NCBI RefSeq assembly: GCF_016461715.1
Contig: NZ_JAEMUI010000007.1
Location: 62,001-126,000, forward strand
Length of the DNA stretch: 64,000 nucleotides
Direction of reading: 5' to 3'
Source: Marinomonas spartinae
Lineage (GTDB): Bacteria > Pseudomonadota > Gammaproteobacteria > Pseudomonadales > Marinomonadaceae
Shown: piece by piece, positions 43,731 through 53,272 of the stretch
Layout: each line of letters starts with the position of its first letter
How positions within the stretch are numbered: the stretch's first letter is position 1
The notes under the pieces: generated by a model
Databases searched by the model: none
Told to the model about the DNA's origin: nothing
What the model saw: the letters and a program-made list of their open reading frames with translations, nothing else
Program-made: the position numbers and the translations under genes

Positions 43731-43748
43731 GTGACAGTTTCATGACCG
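43731..43748 (-). promoter_or_regulatory. Pho box upstream of pstS
   Basis: Read on the minus strand, CGGTCATGAAACTGTCAC matches 16 of 18 positions of the E. coli-type consensus CTGTCATAWAWCTGTCAY. It lies 149 bases before the pstS start, a normal distance if the leader is long. Confidence 0.75.
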
Positions 43749-44138
43749 AATTGTCATATAGTGTCCGATTGAGAGAAAAAATTTTCGTGATCTTGCTATT
43801 TGCACATTACTGAGGCGCTTTTAAGAAGGGCTAAATTGGCAATGATGATTTTTTAACTTTTTGATTTTTAAGTGATTATTTTTTATGTATCGTGTGGCAT
43901 TTACTTTTTAAAGGAAGGTTTTCGCTATCTTTGCATAAAAGTGTAAAAAAAACGCAAGTCAGTGTGCTGTTATGTTGCAAAGTTTTTTTGTCACAATACG
44001 GGCTTTTTTGATTCTATCTTAGTGGAATAATGGTACATCTAGGCAATGATTAGTCCGTTACAAATGTTTCAGTTAGATATAAACTGATACAACTTGATCA
44101 AACCAAAACGGTTTAAAAAATAAATAAAGGAGAGGGTT
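43749..44138. other. Intergenic region between pstS and glcB
   Basis: About 390 bases without a gene, AT-rich, carrying the glcB promoter on the plus strand. A TTGATCAA palindrome (44093-44100) lies shortly before glcB; possibly a regulator site, not assigned. Confidence 0.4.
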
Positions 44139-46322
44139 ATGACGCAGCGAGTTCAGCAAGGTAGCCTGCAGGTTGATGAGAATCTGTGGCGTTTAGTCAA
44201 TGACGAGATTGCTCCAGAGACAGGCATTGACCCAGTGCAGTTTTGGCAAGGCTTTGAAGAGGCGATTTATGAGTTAGCTCCGAAAAATAAAGCCTTGTTG
44301 GCTAAGCGTGATGATCTGCAATCACAGCTTGATCATTGGTATCTTTCCCATCGAGAAGAAGAGCATGATGCCGAGGCGTATCGGCAGTTTTTAAAAGAGA
44401 TCGGCTATTTATTACCAGAAGGAGCAGATTTTACGATTACCACGCAAGGGGTAGATCAAGAGATTGCTGAGCAAGCGGGTCCACAATTGGTTGTTCCTGT
44501 TAAGAATGCACGTTTTGCTTTAAATGCTGCCAATGCTCGCTGGGGAAGTTTATATGATGCTCTCTATGGTACGGATGCCATCTCTGAAGACGAGGGCGCA
44601 GAGATTACCAAAGCCTACAACCCGATCCGTGGTGAGAAAGTCATTGCCTTTGGTCGTCAATTATTAGATCAAGCTGCTCCTCTTAAGCTTGGTCGTCATG
44701 GGGACGTCACGTCTTATAAAATCGTCGGTGGTCAGTTAGAAGTGGTGTTGGCTTCAGGGGAAACATCAAGCCTTGCATCACCCGAAAAATGCGTTGGCTA
44801 CCAAGGTGAGGCAAATCAACCGAGTGCGATTTTATTGAAAAATAATGGGTTGCACATTGAGATCCAAATTGATGGAACATCGCCGATCGGTCAAACGGAT
44901 AAAGCGGGCGTCAAAGATTTATTAATCGAAGCCGCTGTGACCACCATTATGGATTGTGAAGACTCCATTGCCGCGGTTGATGCCGAAGACAAAGTAGAGG
45001 TGTACCGCAATTGGCTTGGGTTGATGAATGGTTCTTTAGAAGAGCGCTTTGAAAAAAATGGTCAGACGATGATTCGTCGTTTGCATCCTGATCGCACCTA
45101 CAAAGCCATACAAGAAGGCGAGACGATCACGTTACCTGGTCGTAGTTTGCTGTTTATTCGTAATGTGGGTCACTTAATGACAAGCTCTGCCATTTTGGAT
45201 AAAGAAGGTAATGAGATTCCAGAAGGCATAATGGATGGCTTTATCACGGCTTTTGCAGCAATGCATGATTTAAATGGTAATACCACTCACAAAAACAGTC
45301 GTTCCGGTAGTATCAATATTGTTAAACCGAAAATGCATGGACCAGAAGAAGTGGCCTTTGCGGTTGAATTATTTGCGCGCATTGAAAGCGTGTTGCAGCT
45401 GAAACGTAATACCTTAAAAATCGGTATCATGGATGAGGAGCGACGGACGACCGTCAATTTGAAAGAGTGTATTCGTGCTGCGAAAGATCGAGTGGTCTTT
45501 ATTAATACCGGCTTTTTGGATCGCACGGGGGATGAAATTCATACTTCTATGCTAGCGGGTCCTTTTGTTCCTAAAACAGTGATGAAGCAGCAAGCCTGGA
45601 TTAAAGCCTATGAAGATTGGAATGTCGATATTGGCCTTGAATGTGGTTTGTCTGGTAAAGCGCAAATTGGTAAAGGTATGTGGGCCATGCCGGATGAAAT
45701 GGCGGCCATGTTGGAGCAGAAAGTTGCTCATCCAATGTCTGGGGCGAATACAGCTTGGGTACCTTCTCCTAATGGCGCCATTTTGCACGCCACCCACTAC
45801 CACACGGTGGATGTGCGCGCTCGACAACAAGCGTTAATGAGCAGAGAGCGAGCCAGCTTAGACGATATCTTAACGCTGCCTATTATGACGAATCCTGGTG
45901 CTTTATCCTCTGCTGAGATTGAGGCGGAACTGGATAACAATGTTCAGGGCATTTTAGGCTATGTGGTGCGCTGGATAGATCAAGGTGTCGGCTGCTCCAA
46001 AGTGCCAGATATTAATAATGTGGCGCTAATGGAAGATCGAGCCACCTTGCGTATTTCCTCGCAACACATTGCCAATTGGTTAGAGCATGGTATGTGCAGT
46101 CGCGATCAAGTGATGTCGTCATTAAAGCGTATGGCGAAGATTGTGGATGAGCAGAATGCGGATGATCCGCTCTATGAGTCCATGGCGCCTAGCTACAGTG
46201 GCATTGCCTTTACGGCGGCGTGTGATCTGATATTCAAAGGCAAAGAGCAGCCATCTGGTTACACTGAACCCTTGTTGCATGCTTACCGTATCGCGAAAAA
46301 AGCGACTCAATCAGCTGCATAA
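44139..46322 (+). CDS. glcB: Malate synthase G
   Basis: 727 aa, the usual length for the G form. Joins glyoxylate and acetyl-CoA to malate. The TIM-barrel core is visible in [18 protein letters not shown], and [47 protein letters not shown]. The catalytic aspartate lies in the C-terminal region near [19 protein letters not shown] precedes the ATG. It serves growth on acetate, glycolate or fatty acids. Single gene, followed by a terminator; no isocitrate lyase or glc genes are next to it. Confidence 0.97.
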   Translation: MTQRVQQGSLQVDENLWRLVNDEIAPETGIDPVQFWQGFEEAIYELAPKNKALLAKRDDLQSQLDHWYLSHREEEHDAEAYRQFLKEIGYLLPEGADFTITTQGVDQEIAEQAGPQLVVPVKNARFALNAANARWGSLYDALYGTDAISEDEGAEITKAYNPIRGEKVIAFGRQLLDQAAPLKLGRHGDVTSYKIVGGQLEVVLASGETSSLASPEKCVGYQGEANQPSAILLKNNGLHIEIQIDGTSPIGQTDKAGVKDLLIEAAVTTIMDCEDSIAAVDAEDKVEVYRNWLGLMNGSLEERFEKNGQTMIRRLHPDRTYKAIQEGETITLPGRSLLFIRNVGHLMTSSAILDKEGNEIPEGIMDGFITAFAAMHDLNGNTTHKNSRSGSINIVKPKMHGPEEVAFAVELFARIESVLQLKRNTLKIGIMDEERRTTVNLKECIRAAKDRVVFINTGFLDRTGDEIHTSMLAGPFVPKTVMKQQAWIKAYEDWNVDIGLECGLSGKAQIGKGMWAMPDEMAAMLEQKVAHPMSGANTAWVPSPNGAILHATHYHTVDVRARQQALMSRERASLDDILTLPIMTNPGALSSAEIEAELDNNVQGILGYVVRWIDQGVGCSKVPDINNVALMEDRATLRISSQHIANWLEHGMCSRDQVMSSLKRMAKIVDEQNADDPLYESMAPSYSGIAFTAACDLIFKGKEQPSGYTEPLLHAYRIAKKATQSAA

Positions 46323-46358
46323 CTCTCATTTTTCTAAACGCTAGAAAGAAAACCCTAA

Positions 46359-46387
46359 AAGCGAACCCAAGTGGTTCGCTTTTTCTT
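46359..46387 (+). terminator. Terminator of glcB
   Basis: AGCGAACC / GGTTCGCT stem with a 5-base loop followed by TTTTCTT. Confidence 0.8.
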
Positions 46388-46468
46388 GGCTTGAACCTTA
46401 TGTAAAAGCGTGATTCATTTGTAAGTTTGCTCTAAAGTGAATTTTTAACTTTTGGAAAAGGATTTTTT

Positions 46469-46843
46469 ATGCTTGTTATTGCCAGCATTGCGACCGCGTT
46501 GATTGCTTTGTTACATATTTATATCTTGGTGTTAGAGATGGCTTTATGGGATAAACCAAAAGGGATGAAGGTCTTCGGGCTGAAAAAAGAGTTTGCGCAA
46601 GCAACAAAAGTCATGGCGTCCAATCAAGGTTTGTACAATGGCTTTTTAGCGGCGGGCCTTATTTGGGGGCTAATCTTAACGACCTTCGAGCAAGCGGTTG
46701 CACAGGGTCAAGCCATTCAGATTTTCTTCCTATCGTGCGTGGTGGTGGCGGGTGTGTTTGGTGCGATCACATCAAGTAAAAAAATACTCTTTGTTCAGGG
46801 ATTGCCAGGGGCCGTGGCATTGGTGTTGGTCCTGTTAAGTTGA
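46469..46843 (+). CDS. DUF1304 membrane protein
   Basis: 124 aa with four hydrophobic segments. The conserved HIYILVLEM in the first helix, W-x-KPKGMKVFGL and NQGLYNGFLAAGL identify the family. Small integral membrane protein of unknown job. AAAGGA precedes the ATG. Confidence 0.85.
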   Translation: MLVIASIATALIALLHIYILVLEMALWDKPKGMKVFGLKKEFAQATKVMASNQGLYNGFLAAGLIWGLILTTFEQAVAQGQAIQIFFLSCVVVAGVFGAITSSKKILFVQGLPGAVALVLVLLS

Positions 46844-46950
46844 GTCTCTTTTAGCTGTTTTAGCGGCTGACAGGGATGGTAAAGGAGACAAGCGTCGCTC
46901 GATTAACAAGAAGTCGCTATAATGGCGAAAATTTTTAATGGAGCTCTCTC

Positions 46951-48138
46951 TTGCATACGCTAGAACAACTGAATAGTGGCGAACTAAAAGGCGTTACCCG
47001 CCTTCAGCTTAGTGCTAATTTAACGGACTTTCCTGAGGCGATTTATGACCTAGCTGACAGTCTGGAAATATTGGATCTTTCTGGTAATCAGCTTAGCGAA
47101 CTGCCTGGGGATCTCCACCGTTTAACGCAGTTGCGTGTGCTTTTCTGCTCAAACAATCTGTTTACGCGTTTGCCTGATGTGCTTGGACAATGTGAAAAGT
47201 TGGAGATGATTGGCTTTAAACACAACAAGATCGTTGAGGTTCCTGCCCGTTCGTTACCCAAGATAACTCGTTGGTTGATTTTAACCGACAATTGTATTGA
47301 AGCCTTGCCTGAATGCATGGGTGAATTGTCTCGTCTACAAAAGCTGGCATTGGCGGGTAATCGTTTAACATCACTGCCTGATTCTTTGGCAAATTGTCAT
47401 AACCTGGAGTTGATTCGTTTGTCTGCGAATCGACTGACATCGTTTCCTGAAGTATTGCTCTCTTTACCACGTTTAGCATGGTTGGCTTTTTCTGGTAATC
47501 CATTTTGCGCCGATAGAGACACACATGATGAGTTTAAGACGGTCGCCTATGACGATGTTGTTCTGCATAATTTATTAGGGCAGGGCGCCTCGGGGATGAT
47601 ATGGCAAGCGTCTTGGCGTCATAATCCATTTCTCTTTGCTGACACGGTGGCGGTGAAAGTTTTTAAAGGAGAGGTCACGAGCGATGGTTACCCGGAAGAT
47701 GAACTGGATGCTTGTTTGTCCGTTGGTGCCCATGACAATCTTGTCCGGCCACTGGCAAAAATACGTGAAACTGTTTGCTCGGCTTTGGTTATGGATCTGA
47801 TTCCGAGCGATTATGTTAACTTAGGGCAACCTCCGAGTTTGGCGTCTTGTACTCGAGACACTTTTACTCAAGGTCAGGCGTTTTCCAAAGCCACGGTCGA
47901 TTATATTATTGAGCAGATGCAAAGTTTGGTGTCGCATTTCAAGCAAAAGAAAGTCTCCCACGGGGATTTATATGCACATAATGTCTTGATCAATGCAGAA
48001 GGACATATCTTATTTGGTGATTTTGGCGCGGCCTCTAAATACGCCAACCTGCCTGAGCATCAGCAAAAAGGCATTGAGCGTATCGAGCAACGTTCTTTGG
48101 ATTTCTTTATTGAGGATATGTTGTCGTTGGTGGTGTGA
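46951..48138 (+). CDS. Leucine-rich-repeat protein kinase
   Basis: 395 aa, TTG start with GGAG 10 bases upstream. Residues 15-195 are about seven leucine-rich repeats of the LxxLxLSxNxLxxLP type. From about 205 a Hanks-like kinase domain follows: glycine-rich LLGQGASGMIW, VAVKVFK with the ATP lysine, catalytic loop HGDLYAHNVLI, DFG in LFGDFGAAS. It lacks a membrane helix, so it is cytoplasmic. The combination occurs in some proteobacteria; the target is unknown. The catalytic loop has HGD instead of HRD, seen in bacterial RIO/ABC1-like and some STK proteins. Confidence 0.88.
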   Translation: MHTLEQLNSGELKGVTRLQLSANLTDFPEAIYDLADSLEILDLSGNQLSELPGDLHRLTQLRVLFCSNNLFTRLPDVLGQCEKLEMIGFKHNKIVEVPARSLPKITRWLILTDNCIEALPECMGELSRLQKLALAGNRLTSLPDSLANCHNLELIRLSANRLTSFPEVLLSLPRLAWLAFSGNPFCADRDTHDEFKTVAYDDVVLHNLLGQGASGMIWQASWRHNPFLFADTVAVKVFKGEVTSDGYPEDELDACLSVGAHDNLVRPLAKIRETVCSALVMDLIPSDYVNLGQPPSLASCTRDTFTQGQAFSKATVDYIIEQMQSLVSHFKQKKVSHGDLYAHNVLINAEGHILFGDFGAASKYANLPEHQQKGIERIEQRSLDFFIEDMLSLVV

Positions 48139-48275
48139 GCTAAGATGACTTAATAACGATAGACTCAGACATCCAACGAATAATAATTCGTTAGGCTGTC
48201 TGTTCTATGAGTGATATCTGCATATGGCTTATTCTATTTGTTTTATACAGGGATTGTTTTATACAAAGTATGCTA

Positions 48276-49493
48276 TTAGCGAACACTGTGATAGCGAGGT
48301 AATCTATCCAGGCGTTTTCTTAGGACAACTTGATACAACTGTAAAGAGCGACTTCTGAAAGCACCGGCACAAATTTTTAAATAGTAGGACCACATACGAT
48401 AGAAGCGCTCATTGTACTGGTCTTTCAGTTCAGGCCAAGCAGCGGCAAAATTCTGATGCCATGCCATTAAGGTTTTATCGTAATCGGGTCCGAAATTGTG
48501 TACATCTTCAATAACAAAGTATGGCTCTACTGATTCGCTGATTTGTTTCAAAGATGGAATCACACCATTGCGGAAGATGTATTTATCGATCCAGGGGTCG
48601 GTGCCATTTTTGCTTTGATCGCTGCCTATGGTGTGAAGTACAAATGTGCCATCTTCTTTCATTAAACGATGGGCTGTGCTCATGTAAGTATCGTAGTTTT
48701 TTGGGCCCACGTGTTCGAACATACCAATGGAAACTAGTTTGTCATACTGGCCCTCCATGCTGCGATAATCTTTTAGTTCGATATCGACGGGCAGGCCTTG
48801 GCAGCGTTCATCCGCTAATTTCTTTTGCTCTTTCGAAATGGTCACACCAGTTACACTAACGCCATATTCTTTGGCTGCTATCTCGGCAAAGCTCCCCCAG
48901 CCACAGCCAATTTCAAGAACCGATTCGCCTTGTTTAAGCTGTGCTTTTTCACAGATTAAGCGCAACTTATTTAATTGTGCTTCATGTAGAGTCTTCGCTT
49001 CATGCCAATACCCGCATGAATAGGCCATTGTTGGATCCAGCATAGCTTGATATAAGTCGTTGCCAGCATCGTAGTGCTGCTCGCCAACTTGATAGGCTCT
49101 TTTCTCGGATTGTCGATTGAACAGGGTGGCCATAAGCCAGTGACGTAACACGACCCAGCGTCCTGTGACCTGCTCATTTAATTTGGCGCTGATGATGCGA
49201 GAAATAAACTCATCAACTTGCTCGCAATCCCACCAGCCATCTACATAGGCTTCACCTAGACCGAGAGACCCCTGACGTATGACTCTGTCCCAAAGGGCTG
49301 TGTTATGTACTTGCGGATCCCAAGGGTTTGGCCCATTAATGATAATGCCTGCTTTTGCAAGGTTGGTGGCCATCCATCGTTCAACAGGAGAGGAAAAAGA
49401 AGCTTTCGTGGAAGAATGTAGCGTTTGTTCGATGCTCTCACTGCTATGTGACATTGTGCTTTCTTCGTTGAGCTGTTCTGTTGTGGCACCCAT
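48276..49493 (-). CDS. cfa: Cyclopropane-fatty-acyl-phospholipid synthase
   Basis: 405 aa. Moves a methylene from S-adenosylmethionine onto the double bond of membrane phospholipid acyl chains. SAM-binding motif VLEIGCGWGS, the family's SCGYW and GMFEHVGPKNY, and RNGVIPSLKQI are present. AAGGAG lies 7 bases before the ATG. Often stationary-phase controlled; nothing visible here shows it. Single gene. Confidence 0.95.
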   Translation of the reverse strand: MGATTEQLNEESTMSHSSESIEQTLHSSTKASFSSPVERWMATNLAKAGIIINGPNPWDPQVHNTALWDRVIRQGSLGLGEAYVDGWWDCEQVDEFISRIISAKLNEQVTGRWVVLRHWLMATLFNRQSEKRAYQVGEQHYDAGNDLYQAMLDPTMAYSCGYWHEAKTLHEAQLNKLRLICEKAQLKQGESVLEIGCGWGSFAEIAAKEYGVSVTGVTISKEQKKLADERCQGLPVDIELKDYRSMEGQYDKLVSIGMFEHVGPKNYDTYMSTAHRLMKEDGTFVLHTIGSDQSKNGTDPWIDKYIFRNGVIPSLKQISESVEPYFVIEDVHNFGPDYDKTLMAWHQNFAAAWPELKDQYNERFYRMWSYYLKICAGAFRSRSLQLYQVVLRKRLDRLPRYHSVR

Positions 49494-49798
49494 TTAAATC
49501 TCCTTATCATACTGACTGATATGGTTTTATATAAATCGGAAACAATCTCTTAGATAATAATCTTTTGAAAAATAAAGCCTAGACTCAAGAATACTATTAA
49601 GATTATTGGTAAATCTTATCAAGTTGAAAAATGTTAATAAATGGCGAAAAAAGCAAGCTAAAAGCAGGGATCTTCTTTTATACTGCCAAAATGGCATCTT
49701 TACGATTTATTTAAAATCCTTTCTAATTGCACGAAAGCATAAAATTTGAATAAATAAAAGAGGTGTTTTCGAGGGAGGGTACGGTTCTTGTTGTGAAA
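49494..49798. other. Intergenic region between cfa and ribH
   Basis: About 300 bases, AT-rich, with no gene; carries the cfa promoter on the minus strand. Confidence 0.4.
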
Positions 49799-49830
49799 AA
49801 TAGCGCATTTGTACAGACAAATGCGCTATG
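49799..49830 (-). terminator. Terminator of ribH
   Basis: ATAGCGCATTTGT / ACAAATGCGCTAT perfect 13-bp stem with a 4-base loop; on the minus strand it is followed by TTTTTC, 38 bases after the ribH stop. Confidence 0.8.
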
Positions 49831-49867
49831 GGTGAAGGGACTGTCTAGTTGCTTCTATCTATTTGCT

Positions 49868-50365
49868 TTACGCGCTTAGAGACTGCTTTGCTGTGGCGGT
49901 GAGTTTGATGGTCTCATCGCACGCATTGGCAAGTTCTATGCCCTTTTTCACAAAATGTTGTTTGTAGTAGTTAGAGTGTTCATCATGTTCATGGAAATGA
50001 TGGGGTGTTAACACCGCTGTTAAGACAGGAACTTCTGTTTCAAGTTGGACTTGCATTAAAGCGCTACAGACCGTTTGAGCGACAAAATCGTGGCGATAAA
50101 TACCACCATCCACCACTAAGGCGCTGCCAGCGATTGCGGCATACTGACCACTTTTGGCTAATAATTTGGCTTGTAGCGGGATTTCATAGGCACCTGGCAC
50201 AGGGATAATATCAATGTTGTCTAGGTTATAACCACGAACGGCCATTTCTGTTTTAAAGCCTTCAAGGCATTTTAAAACGATGTCGCTATGCCAAGAAGCA
50301 TGGATAAAGGCAATACGTTGTTTTGCTGGATTGAAGTCTACGACATTCGTTGAGCTCTGATTCAT
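49868..50365 (-). CDS. ribH: 6,7-dimethyl-8-ribityllumazine synthase (RibH2-like)
   Basis: 165 aa. Condenses the pyrimidine and butanone-phosphate precursors into lumazine, the penultimate step of riboflavin synthesis. PVPGAYEIPLQAKLLA and the ALVVDGGIYRHDFVAQTV region hold the active site; the GGIYRHD and EHSNYYKQHF patterns look like the type II (RibH2) group known from Rhizobiales/Brucella rather than the standard icosahedral E. coli form. It stands alone and is headed by an FMN riboswitch. Confidence 0.9.
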   Translation of the reverse strand: MNQSSTNVVDFNPAKQRIAFIHASWHSDIVLKCLEGFKTEMAVRGYNLDNIDIIPVPGAYEIPLQAKLLAKSGQYAAIAGSALVVDGGIYRHDFVAQTVCSALMQVQLETEVPVLTAVLTPHHFHEHDEHSNYYKQHFVKKGIELANACDETIKLTATAKQSLSA

Positions 50366-50507
50366 TTTTTACTTTCCTAAAAACGAGTGAATCAGGGCGA
50401 ACGGACAGACAAATAACTCATACAATGAGCTATCTCTAATAACAATAGTTGCGGTTGGATTCTACTGAGTAGATCCAAGGATACATTGACTATATAAACT
50501 TTGTCTG

Positions 50508-50672
50508 ACGCGCTCTCTATCATCCGGACTATTACCGTCGGCTCTGGAGTCTCACCAGATCTGCTGACCTCAGTATTGTCTATGATAAACATAACCAATA
50601 CTGAGCGCTCGCGGGCTTAGATTGTCTCTATACCGCCGGTGGGGAATTGCACCCCGCCCCGAGAACGAAACC
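50508..50672 (-). promoter_or_regulatory. FMN riboswitch (RFN element)
   Basis: Read on the minus strand the conserved parts follow in order: GTTCTCGGGGCGGGGTGCAA, TTCCCCACCGGCGG, AGCCCGCGAGC, GTCAGCAGATCTGG, GTGAGACTCCAGAGCCGACG and GTAATAGTCCGGATG with a closing GAGAGAGCG. It lies between the promoter and ribH, so FMN excess would reduce ribH expression. The variable arm (CAGTATTGG ... CCAATACTG-like) is extended. Confidence 0.95.
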
Positions 50673-50848
50673 GGATACATCCGGGTACCTGAGAATATAC
50701 GGATTTCATGGTTTTTTGCAAAGAGATTGATGGTAAAAATGTTGATCTATCCACTTTGTTTGACATTTCCTGTGTCCGTAGAAGGCAGATATGTACTGTA
50801 AAGAAACGCTATGTTGTAGTGGTTAACCCCGTGGTCAGCTATAATTTA

Positions 50849-50989
50849 TTCTGTGTTAGTGACAGTCGATAAAATCGACGTTAGCAATCAGCTTACCTGA
50901 CAGGATACTTGTCCAGTAAGCTTAAGATGGGCTTTAATACACAGTAAACAGGGAGTTTGGCATATACCAAACTGCAGGATTTTATGAGT
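50849..50989 (+). ncRNA. Candidate structured RNA upstream of the MliC-like gene
   Basis: An outer pairing CTGTGTTA (50849-50858) with TAATACACAG (50936-50946) encloses two hairpins: GTCGAT-AAA-ATCGAC and AGCTTACCTGACA / TGTCCAGTAAGCT. A third hairpin AGTTTGG-CATATA-CCAAACT follows at 50953-50972. Together they make a multi-branched leader that does not match a riboswitch I know. Seen by eye only. Confidence 0.4.
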
Positions 50990-51030
50990 GGCCATGAACA
51001 CGTGAGCCAAAGAATATGAGCGGAGTCTCT

Positions 51031-51390
51031 ATGCGAATCAAGGTGTTTTCGATACGCAACAGTATGATGGTGTGTTTAATGTTGGGGCTAACGGCGTGCA
51101 GTACGCCACCACCTAAGCAAGTGAAGGATAATGAGGTGTCTCAGATCGATACCCAGACGAATGTCGTCCATTATCTTTGTGAAGGGGAGCCTATGGAAAT
51201 TCAATTTCATGGTGAAGAAGCACTGTTGAATTGGAAAAACAAACATTATCACTTAACTCAAGCGATCAGTGCCTCCGGCGCCTACTATTTGGGAGAAGAT
51301 GTGTCTTTTTGGTCTGAGAAAAATAAAGCCGCCATCGAAATTGACGATCTTAAAGAAGTGAAATGCCAACTTATTCGCGTCGAATCTTAA
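51031..51390 (+). CDS. MliC-family lipoprotein (lysozyme inhibitor type)
   Basis: 119 aa from the ATG preceded by GGAG; an in-frame ATG 5 codons earlier lacks a ribosome site. Lipobox LTAC gives a membrane-anchored mature protein. The mature part has the MliC/PliC layout: YLCEGEPMEIQF, LTQAISASGAYYLGEDVSFWSEKNKAAIEI and a Cys near the end that would form the disulphide. Members bind host c-type lysozyme in the outer envelope. Alternative: a general MliC-fold protein. Confidence 0.8.
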   Translation: MRIKVFSIRNSMMVCLMLGLTACSTPPPKQVKDNEVSQIDTQTNVVHYLCEGEPMEIQFHGEEALLNWKNKHYHLTQAISASGAYYLGEDVSFWSEKNKAAIEIDDLKEVKCQLIRVES

Positions 51391-51672
51391 TTCGACGTTA
51401 ACCTTTTTTCTGCTGTTAAGTAGCGGCTGGCTGTCTCATGCTTGTCCGATTCAGTTGTGCTTTGTTGTCGACGCCTCGTCGACGTTACTTACCTGAATAT
51501 CTCTCACGATAAAACGGAGTCTTTTCATCCCGTCTCATCCCCATCAGGTGTACAATATGTCCTATTTACCCTTGGGTTTCACTCAGTTACACAAGCGCTC
51601 CGTGCTCTAAGGGCGCTTATTGATAGAGTGCGTGTGGTAGTGAAGTGTGCTTGACGATAACGAAGAGATGTA
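51391..51672. other. Leader of the cobalamin gene run
   Basis: About 280 bases with a small perfect hairpin GTCGACG-CCT-CGTCGAC near 51465. No B12-box (GCCACTG) or cobalamin-riboswitch pattern could be recognised. A 70-codon frame at 51442-51654 has no family features and is not called. Confidence 0.4.
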
Positions 51673-52449
51673 ATGAGCAAATTATTTGTAATGGGCATGG
51701 GGCCTGGTGACCTTGGTTTGGTTGCTCCCAATGCTACAAAAGCGCTATCCGCATGCAGTGATTGGGTGGCTTACGGTTATTATTTGGATTTATTAGGTGA
51801 GCTGAGCGCGGGTAAAACGTTTCATAATTTGCCGTTAGGTGAAGAAATTGGACGGGCGCGTTTGGCGCTGGATCTGGCCGCACAAGGTAAAAATACCGCA
51901 TTAATTTCCAGTGGCGATATTGGTATTTATGCCATGGCGACCTTGGTATTTGAATTGCTGGATTTGCAACTGCAGGGCAAAGAGAACCATCCTGAGTGGC
52001 TGGACGTGGACATTGAAGTCATCCCAGGCATTTCCGCTATGCAGGCGGGAGCCAGCCGAGTAGGCGCGATGCTGGGGCACGATTTCTGTACGATTTCATT
52101 ATCAGACCTACTCACCCCTTGGGAAACCATCGATAAGCGCTTGCATGCTTGTGGTGCGGGTGATTTTGTTGTGTCTTTCTACAACCCCGTTTCAAAAAAA
52201 CGCGATTGGCAATTAAACCACGCCCGCGATGTGTTATTGAAGTACCGTCCCGCGAGCACGCCTGTGATGATTGGGCGTCAATTAACACGCCCTGAAGAAG
52301 AGATTACCTTTACCACCTTGGGCGAACTGGATGCCAAAGACGTGGATATGTTTACCATGGTCAGCGTCGGAAATTCTGACTCCAAACACATCGTCAATGG
52401 TGAGAAACATTGGATATACACCCCACGCGGCTATTCTAAGAAGCTTTAA
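51673..52449 (+). CDS. cobJ: Precorrin-3B C17-methyltransferase
   Basis: 258 aa. SAM-dependent methylase of the aerobic cobalamin route: ring contraction of precorrin-3B. Tetrapyrrole-methylase motifs GMGPGDLGLVAP at the N-terminus, VIPGISAMQAGAS in the middle, and FYNPVSKKRDWQL in the last third. First gene of a run of five cobalamin genes, 28 bases ahead of cobM. Confidence 0.9.
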   Translation: MSKLFVMGMGPGDLGLVAPNATKALSACSDWVAYGYYLDLLGELSAGKTFHNLPLGEEIGRARLALDLAAQGKNTALISSGDIGIYAMATLVFELLDLQLQGKENHPEWLDVDIEVIPGISAMQAGASRVGAMLGHDFCTISLSDLLTPWETIDKRLHACGAGDFVVSFYNPVSKKRDWQLNHARDVLLKYRPASTPVMIGRQLTRPEEEITFTTLGELDAKDVDMFTMVSVGNSDSKHIVNGEKHWIYTPRGYSKKL

Positions 52450-52477
52450 GCTGGTGAAAAGATAATAAGGGAAATAC

Positions 52478-53257
52478 ATGACGGTTTACTTTATTGGCGC
52501 AGGCCCAGGCGACCCAGATTTGATGACGGTAAAAGCCGTCAAAACCATTGAGCGCTGTCCGATTATTCTCTACGCGGGCTCTTTGATTCCCACACAAGTG
52601 ATTGACAGCGTGCGTGGCAGCGCTGAAGCGATTTACGATACGGCACAAATGAATCTGGATGAAACCACTGCCGTCATCGAACAAGCCGCCAAAGAAGGCA
52701 AAGATGTGGCCCGCTTACAATCTGGTGATCCCGCTTTGTATGGGGCAATTGGTGAGCAAATTCGCCGTCTTGAAGCCTTAGGTATTGATTATGATGTCAT
52801 CCCAGGCGTCAGCGCCGTGGCAGCCTCGGCGGCGTTGCTTCGCAAAGAGTTAACCTTATCGGGTGTTTCTCAAACCGTTATTATGACGCGCTATGAAGGT
52901 AAAACGCCATTTCCGGAACGTGAAAGATTGCCCGCTTTAGCACAAAGTGGGGCCACCTTAGCCATTCATCTTGGGGTGACGCGTATCCATAAAATCGTTG
53001 AAGAACTGCTTCCCCATTATGGGGCGGATTGTCCTGTGGCCGTGTGTTATCGCACCAGTTGGCCAGACCAAGATTATGTGGTGGGCACCTTAGCGGATAT
53101 CGTAGTGAAAGTGCGTGAGAAAAAATTTACTCGAACCAGTCTTATCTTAGTGGGCCATGTGTTAGATACTGACGACTTTGCCGACTCTTACCTTTACGAT
53201 AAAGGCCAGGCACACATTTTTCGAAAAATTCACCGTCAACGTGACCCTAAAAAATAA
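52478..53257 (+). CDS. cobM: Precorrin-4 C11-methyltransferase
   Basis: 259 aa. Same fold as CobJ, with GAGPGDPDLMTVKAVK, YAGSLIP, LQSGDPALYGAIGEQ and VIPGVSAVAASAA. Adds the C11 methyl after CobJ. 15 bases from cobW, in the same operon. Confidence 0.93.
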   Translation: MTVYFIGAGPGDPDLMTVKAVKTIERCPIILYAGSLIPTQVIDSVRGSAEAIYDTAQMNLDETTAVIEQAAKEGKDVARLQSGDPALYGAIGEQIRRLEALGIDYDVIPGVSAVAASAALLRKELTLSGVSQTVIMTRYEGKTPFPERERLPALAQSGATLAIHLGVTRIHKIVEELLPHYGADCPVAVCYRTSWPDQDYVVGTLADIVVKVREKKFTRTSLILVGHVLDTDDFADSYLYDKGQAHIFRKIHRQRDPKK

Positions 53258-53272
53258 CAGCAAGGATTCCTT

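Noticed and set aside
50392-50598. 68-codon minus-strand frame upstream of ribH
   Set aside because: It lies within the FMN riboswitch, whose conserved parts explain the sequence.
51442-51654. 70-codon frame before cobJ
   Set aside because: No ribosome site, covers a hairpin and has no recognisable family.
51391-51672. Cobalamin riboswitch expected before cobJ
   Set aside because: No B12 box (GCCACTG) or conserved core could be seen; only a small hairpin is present.
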